DNA of 14,805 bases, taken from the NCBI GenBank assembly GCA_017860335.1, contig JAFNAU010000094.1, forward strand, positions 1-14,805. The letters run 5' to 3'. The notes beneath the pieces are model-generated. The model did no database searches and was not told where the DNA came from. It saw nothing but the letters and a program-made list of their open reading frames with translations. Shown piece after piece: positions 6,996 through 12,976 of this stretch (positions within the stretch are counted from its first letter, which is position 1; the number at the start of each line of letters is the position of its first letter). The stretch comes from Bacteroidota bacterium. GTDB taxonomy: Bacteria > Bacteroidota > Bacteroidia > Bacteroidales > Paludibacteraceae. The position numbers were made by a program, and so were the translations under genes.

Positions 6996-7979
6996 CTATT
7001 TAACTACAATTCCTGTCATTCCCGGAAGCAGATTTTCAACTTTATTTATCGGACGAACTTTTACTTCAAATGTTTTCACATCAATTTGTCCACTGGTTTT
7101 TGTTGAACGCCATGTCGCATAAGAAGCTAATGCTTTTATGTTAAACACTTTTGCTTCAACTTCCAGATTATTTAAAGCCGGTATTTTTATTTTCAAAATA
7201 GTTCCTTGTTTCATAGAACCGAGCAAATCTTCGCGCACGTTGAAAGTGAACCAAATATCATTCAGGTCAATAATGCTCATAATGGGAGCACCTGTCCCGA
7301 CTAATTCGCCGCGTTCAGGATAAACTTCTTCAATTTGTCCGCTAATAGGAGCTATGAGCATAGTTTCTTTTATATATGATTTTACTTCGTTAACAGCACC
7401 TTTTGCGCGCATCACAAGTGCATTTGCTGCAATTTTATCTTCCACGTCTGCTCCGTTTGCAGCCATGTCGTATTGCGATTTTGCAGCTTTTGTAGTGGCT
7501 ACTGCGGCATTATATTGTGCTTCGGCTTCGTCTCTTTTTTGTGCCGGAACTACTTCTTTAGCGTAAAGATTTTGTATACGATCAAATGATTTTCTTGCAA
7601 TATCTTCGCCTACCTTTGCTTTCTGCCACATTTCATAAGCTCCTTGAATTAATTCTTTTCTGGCGCCATTTTTTGCTTTCTGGCTTTGAGCGGAAGCTGC
7701 TTGTTCTGCTGCTGATGCTTGTTCCATTTTAGCATATAATTCAGGACTATCAAGATAAACAAGTGTGTCTCCTGCATTTACAATGTCGCCTTCTTGTGCA
7801 TTGAATTTTGATATACGGGCAGGAACTTTTCCTGAAATTCTTACAACCGATGCTTCTGCTTCACCTTGAATAATAACCGGTTCCGGTTTATAAATTACCA
7901 AACCAATGATAAATACCAATATTAATACGATGATTAATCCAATTAATCCGATACGTAATTCTTTATTTTTTGCGTTCAT
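6996..7979 (-). CDS. HlyD/EmrA-type periplasmic adaptor (membrane fusion protein)
   Basis: A 327-residue protein from the ATG at 7979: a membrane anchor at about 9-31, the first half of a biotinyl-lipoyl-like domain (VVRISGKVPARISKFNAQEGDIVNAGDTLVYL read in parts at about 48-80), an Ala/Lys/Glu-rich coiled-coil hairpin at about 85-190, the second lipoyl half (APISGQIEEVYPERGELVG), a beta-barrel domain and an end at LLPGMTGIVVK. It should bridge the inner-membrane permeases to TolC. A GTG start at 8063 would extend the frame by 28 residues into the tolC-like gene, but those residues are basic, lack family likeness and precede a better ATG. Like the permeases it is AT-rich relative to tolC. Confidence 0.9.
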   Translation of the reverse strand: MNAKNKELRIGLIGLIIVLILVFIIGLVIYKPEPVIIQGEAEASVVRISGKVPARISKFNAQEGDIVNAGDTLVYLDSPELYAKMEQASAAEQAASAQSQKAKNGARKELIQGAYEMWQKAKVGEDIARKSFDRIQNLYAKEVVPAQKRDEAEAQYNAAVATTKAAKSQYDMAANGADVEDKIAANALVMRAKGAVNEVKSYIKETMLIAPISGQIEEVYPERGELVGTGAPIMSIIDLNDIWFTFNVREDLLGSMKQGTILKIKIPALNNLEVEAKVFNIKALASYATWRSTKTSGQIDVKTFEVKVRPINKVENLLPGMTGIVVK

Positions 7980-8022
7980 TATTTTATGAAATTTTATATT
8001 GTTATCTTTATGTATTTCTTTA

Positions 8023-9426
8023 CTAATCTGTTTCTTTGGCCGAAAGCCAGGCTGTCTGCGCACTCAGCAAATCGGTCGAAGTGATTATGCCTGCATCAAA
8101 ACCTTCAGTGGCATAGCGTAGATTCTCCTGTGCCTGTTCAATGTTGCGTTGTGTGGCTATTTTTTTCCTGATGCTTTCACCAAGTTTATATGAATTTTGT
8201 TGAATCTGGAGTTGAATTTTTTCTTTTGTTTCTTCCAGCTGTAGTGTTGCTATTTTGCGTTGTGATTTGGCCGCATTGAGCGTGTGAAGCCTATCTCCGA
8301 AATGGAAAAGTGGTATATTTGCCACCACACCGACGGTGAACATTCCACCCAGTTCTTTTTCATAACCGTTATACACATTCGGGTTGGAGATTAAATAATT
8401 CCCGGTAAGTCCTATGTTAGGCATAAATCGCGATTTCATGATTTTTTCGTTTGACCTGGCGATGTTTTCAACCTGTGTCAACGCTTTAATCTCCGGACGA
8501 TTATCGATGGCTTTCTCAATAGGAATGAGCTGAGTGACTGTTTCTGATTCCAAATCCTGATCAGCTAATTTATAAGACTCATCAAGTTGCATACCGCATA
8601 ACTGGTTTAATGCCATTTTCGAGAGATTCAGACCATCTTCTGCTTTGGTTAATGTCATCTCTGCTTCGTTAAGTTTCACTTTCACTTTCAAAGACTCTGC
8701 CTTGGTAGCAACCCCTTCTTCGATCATGACGGTTACATTCGAATCAACCTTAGCTATCAGATTGCGGTATTCCTTTGCCAGGGCGACCTTATTTTCGACT
8801 GAAACCACCCGCCAGTAAGCTTCGTCCACTTCGAGCAACAATTCAGTTATTTTGTTTTCCTGCTGAGCCATTGCCAGATTTTCGCCATAATGGGCAATAT
8901 TATAGAGTTCCTTTATTTTGCCACCCATAAAAATCGGTTGTGTAAACCCGATTGTCCCCGCAAAGATATTGTGAATGTCGAATTCCATGGCGCTTTTGGG
9001 TAATAACGCGCTGTTTTTCCACTGAATTTTTTCTGGATTTGCTTTGGGGTCAAAGGGAACTCCGTTTGCATCCAGCGGAGCATAAGTGGAAGGCGCTACC
9101 TGTGTCCATTTGTTATTCCATGAACCCGCATAATTGGGACTACCGTCAGCATTCAGGTTGTAAACCGGTAAATACTTGTCCTCAGATAAAAGGGAAAGAT
9201 TTTTTTGATTCCAGTTGTACGTACCATTTGCCGAGAAATTGGGCAAAAATTGCGTAAAGGCGGCTTTTTTTAATTCTCTTGCCGCGTTCACGCTTTCCTG
9301 TGCCATTTGCAAACTCTTATTGTGTTTGAGCGCCAATTGTCTGCATTCTTCCAGTTGCAGTATCTTCTGCGGATACATCTGTATGGAAGTGATTAAAGCG
9401 ATAATAACTAATACCTTTTTTTTCAT
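8023..9426 (-). CDS. TolC-family outer-membrane efflux protein, C-terminally shortened
   Basis: A 467-residue protein from the ATG at 9426, with a signal peptide at about 1-20 and two repeated outer-membrane efflux domains (ALKHNKSLQMAQESV near the start and RPEIKALTQVENIARSNEKI in the second half). The long insert rich in Asn, Pro and Trp at about residues 60-120 and the TQPIFMGGKIKEL motif are typical of Bacteroidota TolC. It forms the outer-membrane channel of this exporter. The frame ends at LLSAQTAWLSAKETD. Relatives normally continue for about 25-30 residues through the last helix, so the 3' end appears lost; base composition drops at the same point. The ATG at 9492 is inside a palindrome and would put 22 non-signal residues in front, so I prefer 9426. 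Whether the shortened protein works is unknown. Confidence 0.85.
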   Translation of the reverse strand: MKKKVLVIIALITSIQMYPQKILQLEECRQLALKHNKSLQMAQESVNAARELKKAAFTQFLPNFSANGTYNWNQKNLSLLSEDKYLPVYNLNADGSPNYAGSWNNKWTQVAPSTYAPLDANGVPFDPKANPEKIQWKNSALLPKSAMEFDIHNIFAGTIGFTQPIFMGGKIKELYNIAHYGENLAMAQQENKITELLLEVDEAYWRVVSVENKVALAKEYRNLIAKVDSNVTVMIEEGVATKAESLKVKVKLNEAEMTLTKAEDGLNLSKMALNQLCGMQLDESYKLADQDLESETVTQLIPIEKAIDNRPEIKALTQVENIARSNEKIMKSRFMPNIGLTGNYLISNPNVYNGYEKELGGMFTVGVVANIPLFHFGDRLHTLNAAKSQRKIATLQLEETKEKIQLQIQQNSYKLGESIRKKIATQRNIEQAQENLRYATEGFDAGIITSTDLLSAQTAWLSAKETD

Positions 9427-9455
9427 ACCTAAATAATAGTTTTTTAGTTTTTTGT

Positions 9456-9492
9456 ATGAAACTCGTCCCGAAAAAATCGGGATCAGTTTCAT
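9456..9492 (-). repeat. Two-tier palindrome in the tolC leader
   Basis: Outer arms ATGAAACT (9456-9463) and AGTTTCAT (9485-9492) are perfect complements. Inside them TCCCGA (9466-9471) pairs with TCGGGA (9477-9482) around an A5 loop. The two tiers are separated by a 2-base internal loop. It starts 29 bases before the tolC ATG in the probable untranslated leader, so the mRNA would fold here. It may be a dispersed intergenic repeat or an RNA element controlling tolC expression; no T tract follows on the minus strand. Confidence 0.65.
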
Positions 9493-9521
9493 TTTCTATA
9501 TAATTTGATTAAATAAACGAT

Positions 9522-9537
9522 AGTTGTCTATGCAACT
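9522..9537. promoter_or_regulatory. Probable MarR operator upstream of tolC
   Basis: AGTTG-TCTATG-CAACT is an interrupted palindrome with 5-bp arms. Its core GTTGTCTATGCAAC (9523-9536) matches the site before marR at 12 of 14 positions. It sits between the marR stop and the tolC start, with TAGTTTTT (one mismatch to TAnnTTTG) a short way upstream on the minus strand, so it could control a second, internal promoter. Confidence 0.65.
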
Positions 9538-9552
9538 GTATGGTTAAAAAAA

Positions 9553-9987
9553 CTAATTTAAATTTGTAATTATTTTTTTCAATACAGTTCTGCTGATATT
9601 GAGTTCTTCATCCGTGATGTTATTGAGCGCTTTACTTACAATTTTCTGAACAAGTTCAGTTGCTTTTTGTTCCAAAGCACAACCTTTATTTGTAAGATGA
9701 ATTAAATTGATTCTCCGGTCATTGTGATCGGAAACGCGTGTTACCAGGTTGCTCCTTTCAAGTTTGTCGATCAGCCTGGTCATGCTTGGCTTGTCTTTGG
9801 CTGTAATGCTGCAAAGTGTTTGCTGAGTTACCTTATCTTTATTCCATAAACAGGCCAGTACCGTCCACTGCTCAATGGAGATATCAATACCTTCAGCTGT
9901 AAATGTGCGCAGAAAGGTTCGGTTGATGGTGGCGGAAATTTTACCAGCCAGGATGTCAAATAGTTCGTCGTTCTGTAATTGTACCAT
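9553..9987 (-). CDS. MarR-family transcriptional regulator
   Basis: A 144-residue protein with the MarR layout: N-terminal dimerisation helix, a winged helix-turn-helix at about 50-105 (TQQTLCSITAKDKPSMTRLIDKLERSNLV, then the wing with DHNDRRINLIHLT) and a C-terminal dimerisation helix pair. The Asp-Arg-Arg of the wing is the family hallmark. It is the first gene of the efflux operon and ends 126 bases before the tolC ATG. With matching palindromes before its own start and before tolC, it probably represses both and is released by a ligand that the pump exports. The ligand is not evident from sequence. Confidence 0.93.
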   Translation of the reverse strand: MVQLQNDELFDILAGKISATINRTFLRTFTAEGIDISIEQWTVLACLWNKDKVTQQTLCSITAKDKPSMTRLIDKLERSNLVTRVSDHNDRRINLIHLTNKGCALEQKATELVQKIVSKALNNITDEELNISRTVLKKIITNLN

Positions 9988-10006
9988 AATAGTTAATTGA
10001 TTAATG

Positions 10007-10020
10007 GTTGTCTAAACAAC
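10007..10020. promoter_or_regulatory. Probable MarR operator at the marR promoter
   Basis: GTTG-TCTAAA-CAAC is an interrupted palindrome lying 19 bases before the marR ATG and 4 bases downstream of the -7 box, so bound protein would block the transcription start. It shares GTTGTCTANNCAAC with the site at 9523-9536. Confidence 0.7.
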
Positions 10021-10024
10021 GATG

Positions 10025-10032
10025 CAAAATTA
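10025..10032 (-). promoter_or_regulatory. -7 promoter box of the marR-efflux operon
   Basis: On the minus strand it reads TAATTTTG, an exact TAnnTTTG match, 37 bases from the marR ATG and directly before the palindromic operator. A clear -33 element is not seen. Confidence 0.6.
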
Positions 10033-10278
10033 CTATGTTTTTGAGTAGATTGTTCGCAGTCTTGAAATATTTAAAGTATTTTTACAGAAAGTACGGGCGT
10101 TGTAAACTTTATTAACGATAAAAACTGGAAGAGTTAAGGAAAATAAAACCATCGGAGTAATATTGACTAACAACAGTAAGTCAGACAGATCAGGACAAAC
10201 CGATGTGATAATATTGTCGGAAAACAGATTTTATAAAAGAAATTCTGAAAAACGGTGGGTTAATCCGGAAGAATGGTT
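10033..10278. other. Intergenic stretch between marR and aroK
   Basis: No recognised gene, terminator or repeat is seen. A + frame without ATG is open from 10106 to 10293; its product resembles no family I know and runs into the antisense of aroK. Confidence 0.45.
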
Positions 10279-10791
10279 TTATAGTACTCCCTGAAGGTGT
10301 TTTATTATTTTATCAGCAATCTGGCTGTCAGTGCCGCTTACTCTGATTTTAGCCTGATTGTAGAACAACTCCCTTTTTTGCAGCGCAGATGCGATAAATT
10401 CTTCCAGATCGTCGCCCTGATAGCTTGCAAGCACTGGACGGTCGTTCAGGTTCGTGGTCCGAAGCCTGGAAGCCAGTTGTTTTGGTGTCAGACAGATATA
10501 AATCGTAACGCCCAGGGAGTTCATGATTTCCATATTGTCAAAAAAACAAGGTGCGCCACCTCCGGTGGAAATGATTGCCTGTTCGTATCCGGCAACTTCC
10601 AGCAGACAGTTTCTTTCAAGTTCACGAAACCTGTCTTCGCCCAGATCGCTGAAAATTTCGGCAACAGATTTACCAGCTTTACTTTCGATAAGTTCATCCA
10701 TATCCGTAAAGTTCAGATTCATCCGCTCGGCCACAAGCCGTCCGATGGTGGTTTTACCCGACCCCATATAACCGATAAGGAAAATTAGCAT
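10279..10791 (-). CDS. aroK: Shikimate kinase
   Basis: A 170-residue cytoplasmic enzyme that phosphorylates shikimate at the 3-hydroxyl with ATP, the fifth step of the chorismate pathway. Walker A is GYMGSGKTT (residues 7-15, K13). The shikimate-binding Asp is in DMD (30-32), Arg56 in the FRELE segment, the GGG loop at 77-79, the lid Arg118 in NDRPVL and a further Arg140 in QKRELFY. All key residues are present and the length is normal. It stands alone on the minus strand, with its own promoter box upstream and no visible terminator downstream. The Bacteroidetes enzyme is a stand-alone kinase, as here. This is one of the safest calls in the window. Confidence 0.97.
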   Translation of the reverse strand: MLIFLIGYMGSGKTTIGRLVAERMNLNFTDMDELIESKAGKSVAEIFSDLGEDRFRELERNCLLEVAGYEQAIISTGGGAPCFFDNMEIMNSLGVTIYICLTPKQLASRLRTTNLNDRPVLASYQGDDLEEFIASALQKRELFYNQAKIRVSGTDSQIADKIIKHLQGVL

Positions 10792-10823
10792 GATGTCTTT
10801 TTCTTTTTAATGAGAAGTGAATG

Positions 10824-10831
10824 CAAAAATA
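10824..10831 (-). promoter_or_regulatory. Candidate -7 promoter box of aroK
   Basis: The minus strand reads TATTTTTG, an exact TAnnTTTG match, 32 bases before the aroK ATG. No clear -33 element is visible. Confidence 0.5.
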
Positions 10832-10994
10832 CATATTTTTTTCTGTCCGGTTTCACTGTAAATCGGCTAATAACATTTCCTCCGAACTTATAATGCAATA
10901 ACACTAGTTGCCATTGAAGCAAAGCAGCTGAAAAATATCAGTTATTTGACTGGTAATAAAATGACAAAATGATAGTTTAATATTAAAAAACAAT

Positions 10995-11002
10995 TATCTT
11001 TG
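10995..11002 (+). promoter_or_regulatory. -7 promoter box of the asparaginase gene
   Basis: TATCTTTG fits TAnnTTTG exactly and lies 25 bases before the ATG at 11028, giving a short leader. The expected -33 position carries only a weak GTTT. Confidence 0.6.
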
Positions 11003-11027
11003 CGTTGAATTTACTTGCAAAAATTCT

Positions 11028-12065
11028 ATGAGCATTAAAAATTCTGTCTTATTGATATTTACCGGTGGAACCATCAGCATGTCTGCCAATCCGGAAACCG
11101 GTGCACTTCGTCCCGCCGACTTTGAATCGATGCAAAAGCTGATGCCTGAATTGGGCGATCTGGGTATCAACATTCACGGTATTCCTTTGCTTCCGCTCGT
11201 CGATTCGTCGGATATCGGGCCGGATACATGGGAACGCATTGCCATGACTATCAAGGATAATTACAATCTTTTCGACGGATTTGTAGTGCTGCACGGTACC
11301 GACACGATGTCTTATTCGGCTTCGGCGCTGAGTTTTATGCTCGAGGGTCTGTCCAAACCTGTCATTTTTACAGGTTCACAGCTTCCCATTGGTGTATTGC
11401 GTACCGATGCCAAAGAAAATCTGATAACAGCTGTTGAAATTGCTGCCGCTCATTCAAACGGTCATGCCATGGTGCCTGAGGTGTGTTTGTTTTTTGAGGA
11501 CAAGCTTTTCAGAGCCAACCGAACCACCAAACAGAATTCAGAACATTTCAATGCGTTCAGATCGTTCAATTATCCTGAACTGGCCGAAGCAGGTGTTCAC
11601 ATCAGATATTTCCCCAACTACATTCGCAAACCGGATAAAAATGTTGTGCTGAAAGTCAGAACAAAGATTGACTGTAATGTAGCCATTCTGAAAATTTATC
11701 CCGGTATCACGGAGCAAACGGTGCAGGGTGTGTTCAATATTCCGCAACTGAAAGCGGTGGTTCTCGAAACCTTCGGAGCCGGCAACGCGCCCCGTTTCGA
11801 CTGGTTTTACCGTGCATTGAAAAGTGCCGCCGACCGGGGAATAATCATTGTGAACAAATCGCAGTGCAGCACAGGCTCAGTAGAAATGGGCTTGTACGAA
11901 ACCAGCCTGAACCTGCTCAACGCGGGGGTTATCAGCGGTTACGACAGCACCACTGAAGCGTTGATTGCCAAGCTGATGTATCTGCTGGGTGAGAACGAAG
12001 ATATTGAAACAGTGAAAAAACTGATGCAAACCAGTTTGTGCGGCGAGATAACGGTACATCCATAA
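11028..12065 (+). CDS. ansA: Type I (cytosolic) L-asparaginase
   Basis: A 345-residue enzyme that hydrolyses L-asparagine to aspartate and ammonia. The N-terminal motif is FTGGTISM with the catalytic Thr15; the second catalytic pair Thr91-Asp92 lies in HGTDTM (89-94), with Ser61 in VDSSDIGPDTW and Lys129 in RTDAKENL also conserved. There is no signal peptide, and length and motifs fit the type I (AnsA) class rather than the periplasmic type II. A glutaminase side activity cannot be excluded from sequence. It is a single gene with its own promoter. The GC-rich 3' end gives way abruptly to the AT-rich decayed region just after the stop, so the gene borders an insertion or deletion point but is itself complete. 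Confidence 0.95.
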   Translation: MSIKNSVLLIFTGGTISMSANPETGALRPADFESMQKLMPELGDLGINIHGIPLLPLVDSSDIGPDTWERIAMTIKDNYNLFDGFVVLHGTDTMSYSASALSFMLEGLSKPVIFTGSQLPIGVLRTDAKENLITAVEIAAAHSNGHAMVPEVCLFFEDKLFRANRTTKQNSEHFNAFRSFNYPELAEAGVHIRYFPNYIRKPDKNVVLKVRTKIDCNVAILKIYPGITEQTVQGVFNIPQLKAVVLETFGAGNAPRFDWFYRALKSAADRGIIIVNKSQCSTGSVEMGLYETSLNLLNAGVISGYDSTTEALIAKLMYLLGENEDIETVKKLMQTSLCGEITVHP

Positions 12066-12166
12066 AGGAAACCACTCACTTAAGGCAACTAAAGGGGAAC
12101 AAGACACATTTTCAGAAAAATTCAAATACCTACTTTGTTTAGAATCTTTTCTTAGAATCATCTTCA

Positions 12167-12640
12167 ATGAAGAAATCATCACTATGTGGCTCAATGATTT
12201 TTAATATCCTGTTTACTTCAAAGAAATCACACCTACACGGACATTATCCGAAAGTGGTATTTGTTGATAAGATTTAACTTACGAGAGAAAATCGTCGTTG
12301 GCTCAAAGAACATGGGATAATACACATGGGTGATCCTTTGGAACGAAAGAAGGTTATAAGTCCGCTCTCAGCTTACCAGAAGAGATAGAAGCGGTCAGAA
12401 TGTGCTGAACGCAATCAAATTGAAGGAAAGTTTGGGCAGAGCAAACGAGGCTACAATCTGAATAATATCAGGCTCCGATTAAGTTCAACATCAACGAGTT
12501 GGATCGCAGCCATCATTTTTGTGATGAATATCCTGCGCCACATGAAGGGTATTTCTTTGTTAATTTTTTGGCTGATTGTTGATAAGCCTATGAGAACGAA
12601 ACAAATAATAAAAAAACAAAATTCCAAAGCCGACATATAA
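12167..12640 (+). pseudogene. C-terminal remnant of an IS5/IS1182-like DDE transposase
   Basis: One + frame reads, from about 12236, HGHYPKVVFVDKI-stop-LTRENRRWLKEHGIIHMG, then a segment ending in a second stop at about 12385 (after SAYQKR), then ERNQIEGKFGQSKRGYNLNNIRLRL and SWIAAIIFVMNIL, closing at TAA 12638-12640. The RNxIEGKFGQ segment with the catalytic Glu and the VMN helix are hallmarks of DDE transposases of the IS5/IS1182 type. Only about the last 130 residues are recognisable; the first two thirds of the gene and the left IS end are missing. Two internal stops in one otherwise intact frame mean it decayed mainly by point mutation after the 5' deletion. The exact left border is uncertain. 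Confidence 0.8.
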
Positions 12641-12662
12641 TTTTGCCGGATTTGGAATTATT
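12224..12662 (+). mobile_element. 5'-deleted insertion sequence remnant
   Basis: This is the DNA extent of the transposase fragment plus its right flank. The right end is probably near 12660-12672, where the neighbouring LanC-like frame breaks off. No matching left inverted repeat was found between 12066 and 12240, so the left half has been lost and the element cannot move by itself. The right terminus and any target duplication are inferred. Confidence 0.6.
12620..12659 (-). terminator. Hairpin with minus-strand T tract at the IS right end
   Basis: AATTCCAAAgCCG (12620-12632) and CGGaTTTGGAATT (12647-12659) pair at 12 of 13 positions with a 14-base loop. On the minus strand the stem is followed by TTTTGTTTTTTT, the form of an intrinsic terminator. 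It spans the transposase stop codon and would stop transcripts coming from the LanC-like gene. It may be part of the IS, shielding it from outside transcription. Confidence 0.65.
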
Positions 12663-12976
12663 CAGTGAACACGAATTAAATCGTTTTTTTTTATAAGTTG
12701 AAGTGTCCATCCAAATTCAGAAAAGTTAAAGTAATTAACACGATCTCCTCCGATTTGTGCTAAATTATCATTGATTTCATTTAATAATTTTTGTGCTGGA
12801 GTTTTCTTCCCATATAATTTTTCATAATAGAAAAAGAATAAACAAACACCCATTTTTCCAGAATACACACTTAAGTCAGAAATTTTTGAATAGTTACGAT
12901 TTAGAGTTCTATAAATGAGTTGAATTTTTTCTTCCGATTGATGTTTCAAATTATCATTTATTATTAGCTGTTCCAT
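12662..12976 (-). pseudogene. Truncated LanC-like (lanthionine synthetase C-like) protein
   Basis: From the ATG at 12976 only about 104 codons remain. The sequence SVYSGKMGVCLFFFYYEKLYG followed by an LLNEINDNL helix and then FSEFGWTLQLIKKNDLI resembles the first two helical repeats of LanC-like proteins, where G-x-x-G-hydrophobic and GIGW-type motifs recur; this is by recollection of the family. Full LanC proteins have about 400 residues, with zinc-binding Cys and Cys-His in the C-terminal half, all absent here. The stop lies exactly at the IS remnant and the last residues (RVH) are read from junction DNA, so the IS or a linked deletion removed the rest. The start overlaps the end of the upstream S41 gene by 23 bases, indicating one former operon. 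Confidence 0.65.

Noticed and set aside
7980..8063. A 28-residue upstream extension of the HlyD-like protein from a GTG.
   Set aside because: It overlaps the tolC-like gene, is not family-like and lies before a much better ATG at 7979.
9427..9492. An upstream ATG for the tolC-like protein (MKLIPIFSG start).
   Set aside because: The codons come from the leader palindrome, and they would bury the signal peptide that begins at 9426.
10106..10293. A 62-codon open + frame ending RWVNPEEWFYSTP, upstream of aroK on the opposite strand.
   Set aside because: It has no ATG start, is not recognised, and overlaps the 3' end of aroK in antisense.
10297..10788. A 163-codon + frame antisense to aroK.
   Set aside because: aroK has every catalytic motif on the minus strand; the opposite frame is a shadow of its codon pattern.
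12061..12204. A 47-codon open + frame just after the asparaginase stop (contains TFSEKFKYLLCLESFLRIIF).
   Set aside because: No start codon near its beginning and no family likeness; possibly debris of the deleted region, but not supportable as a gene.
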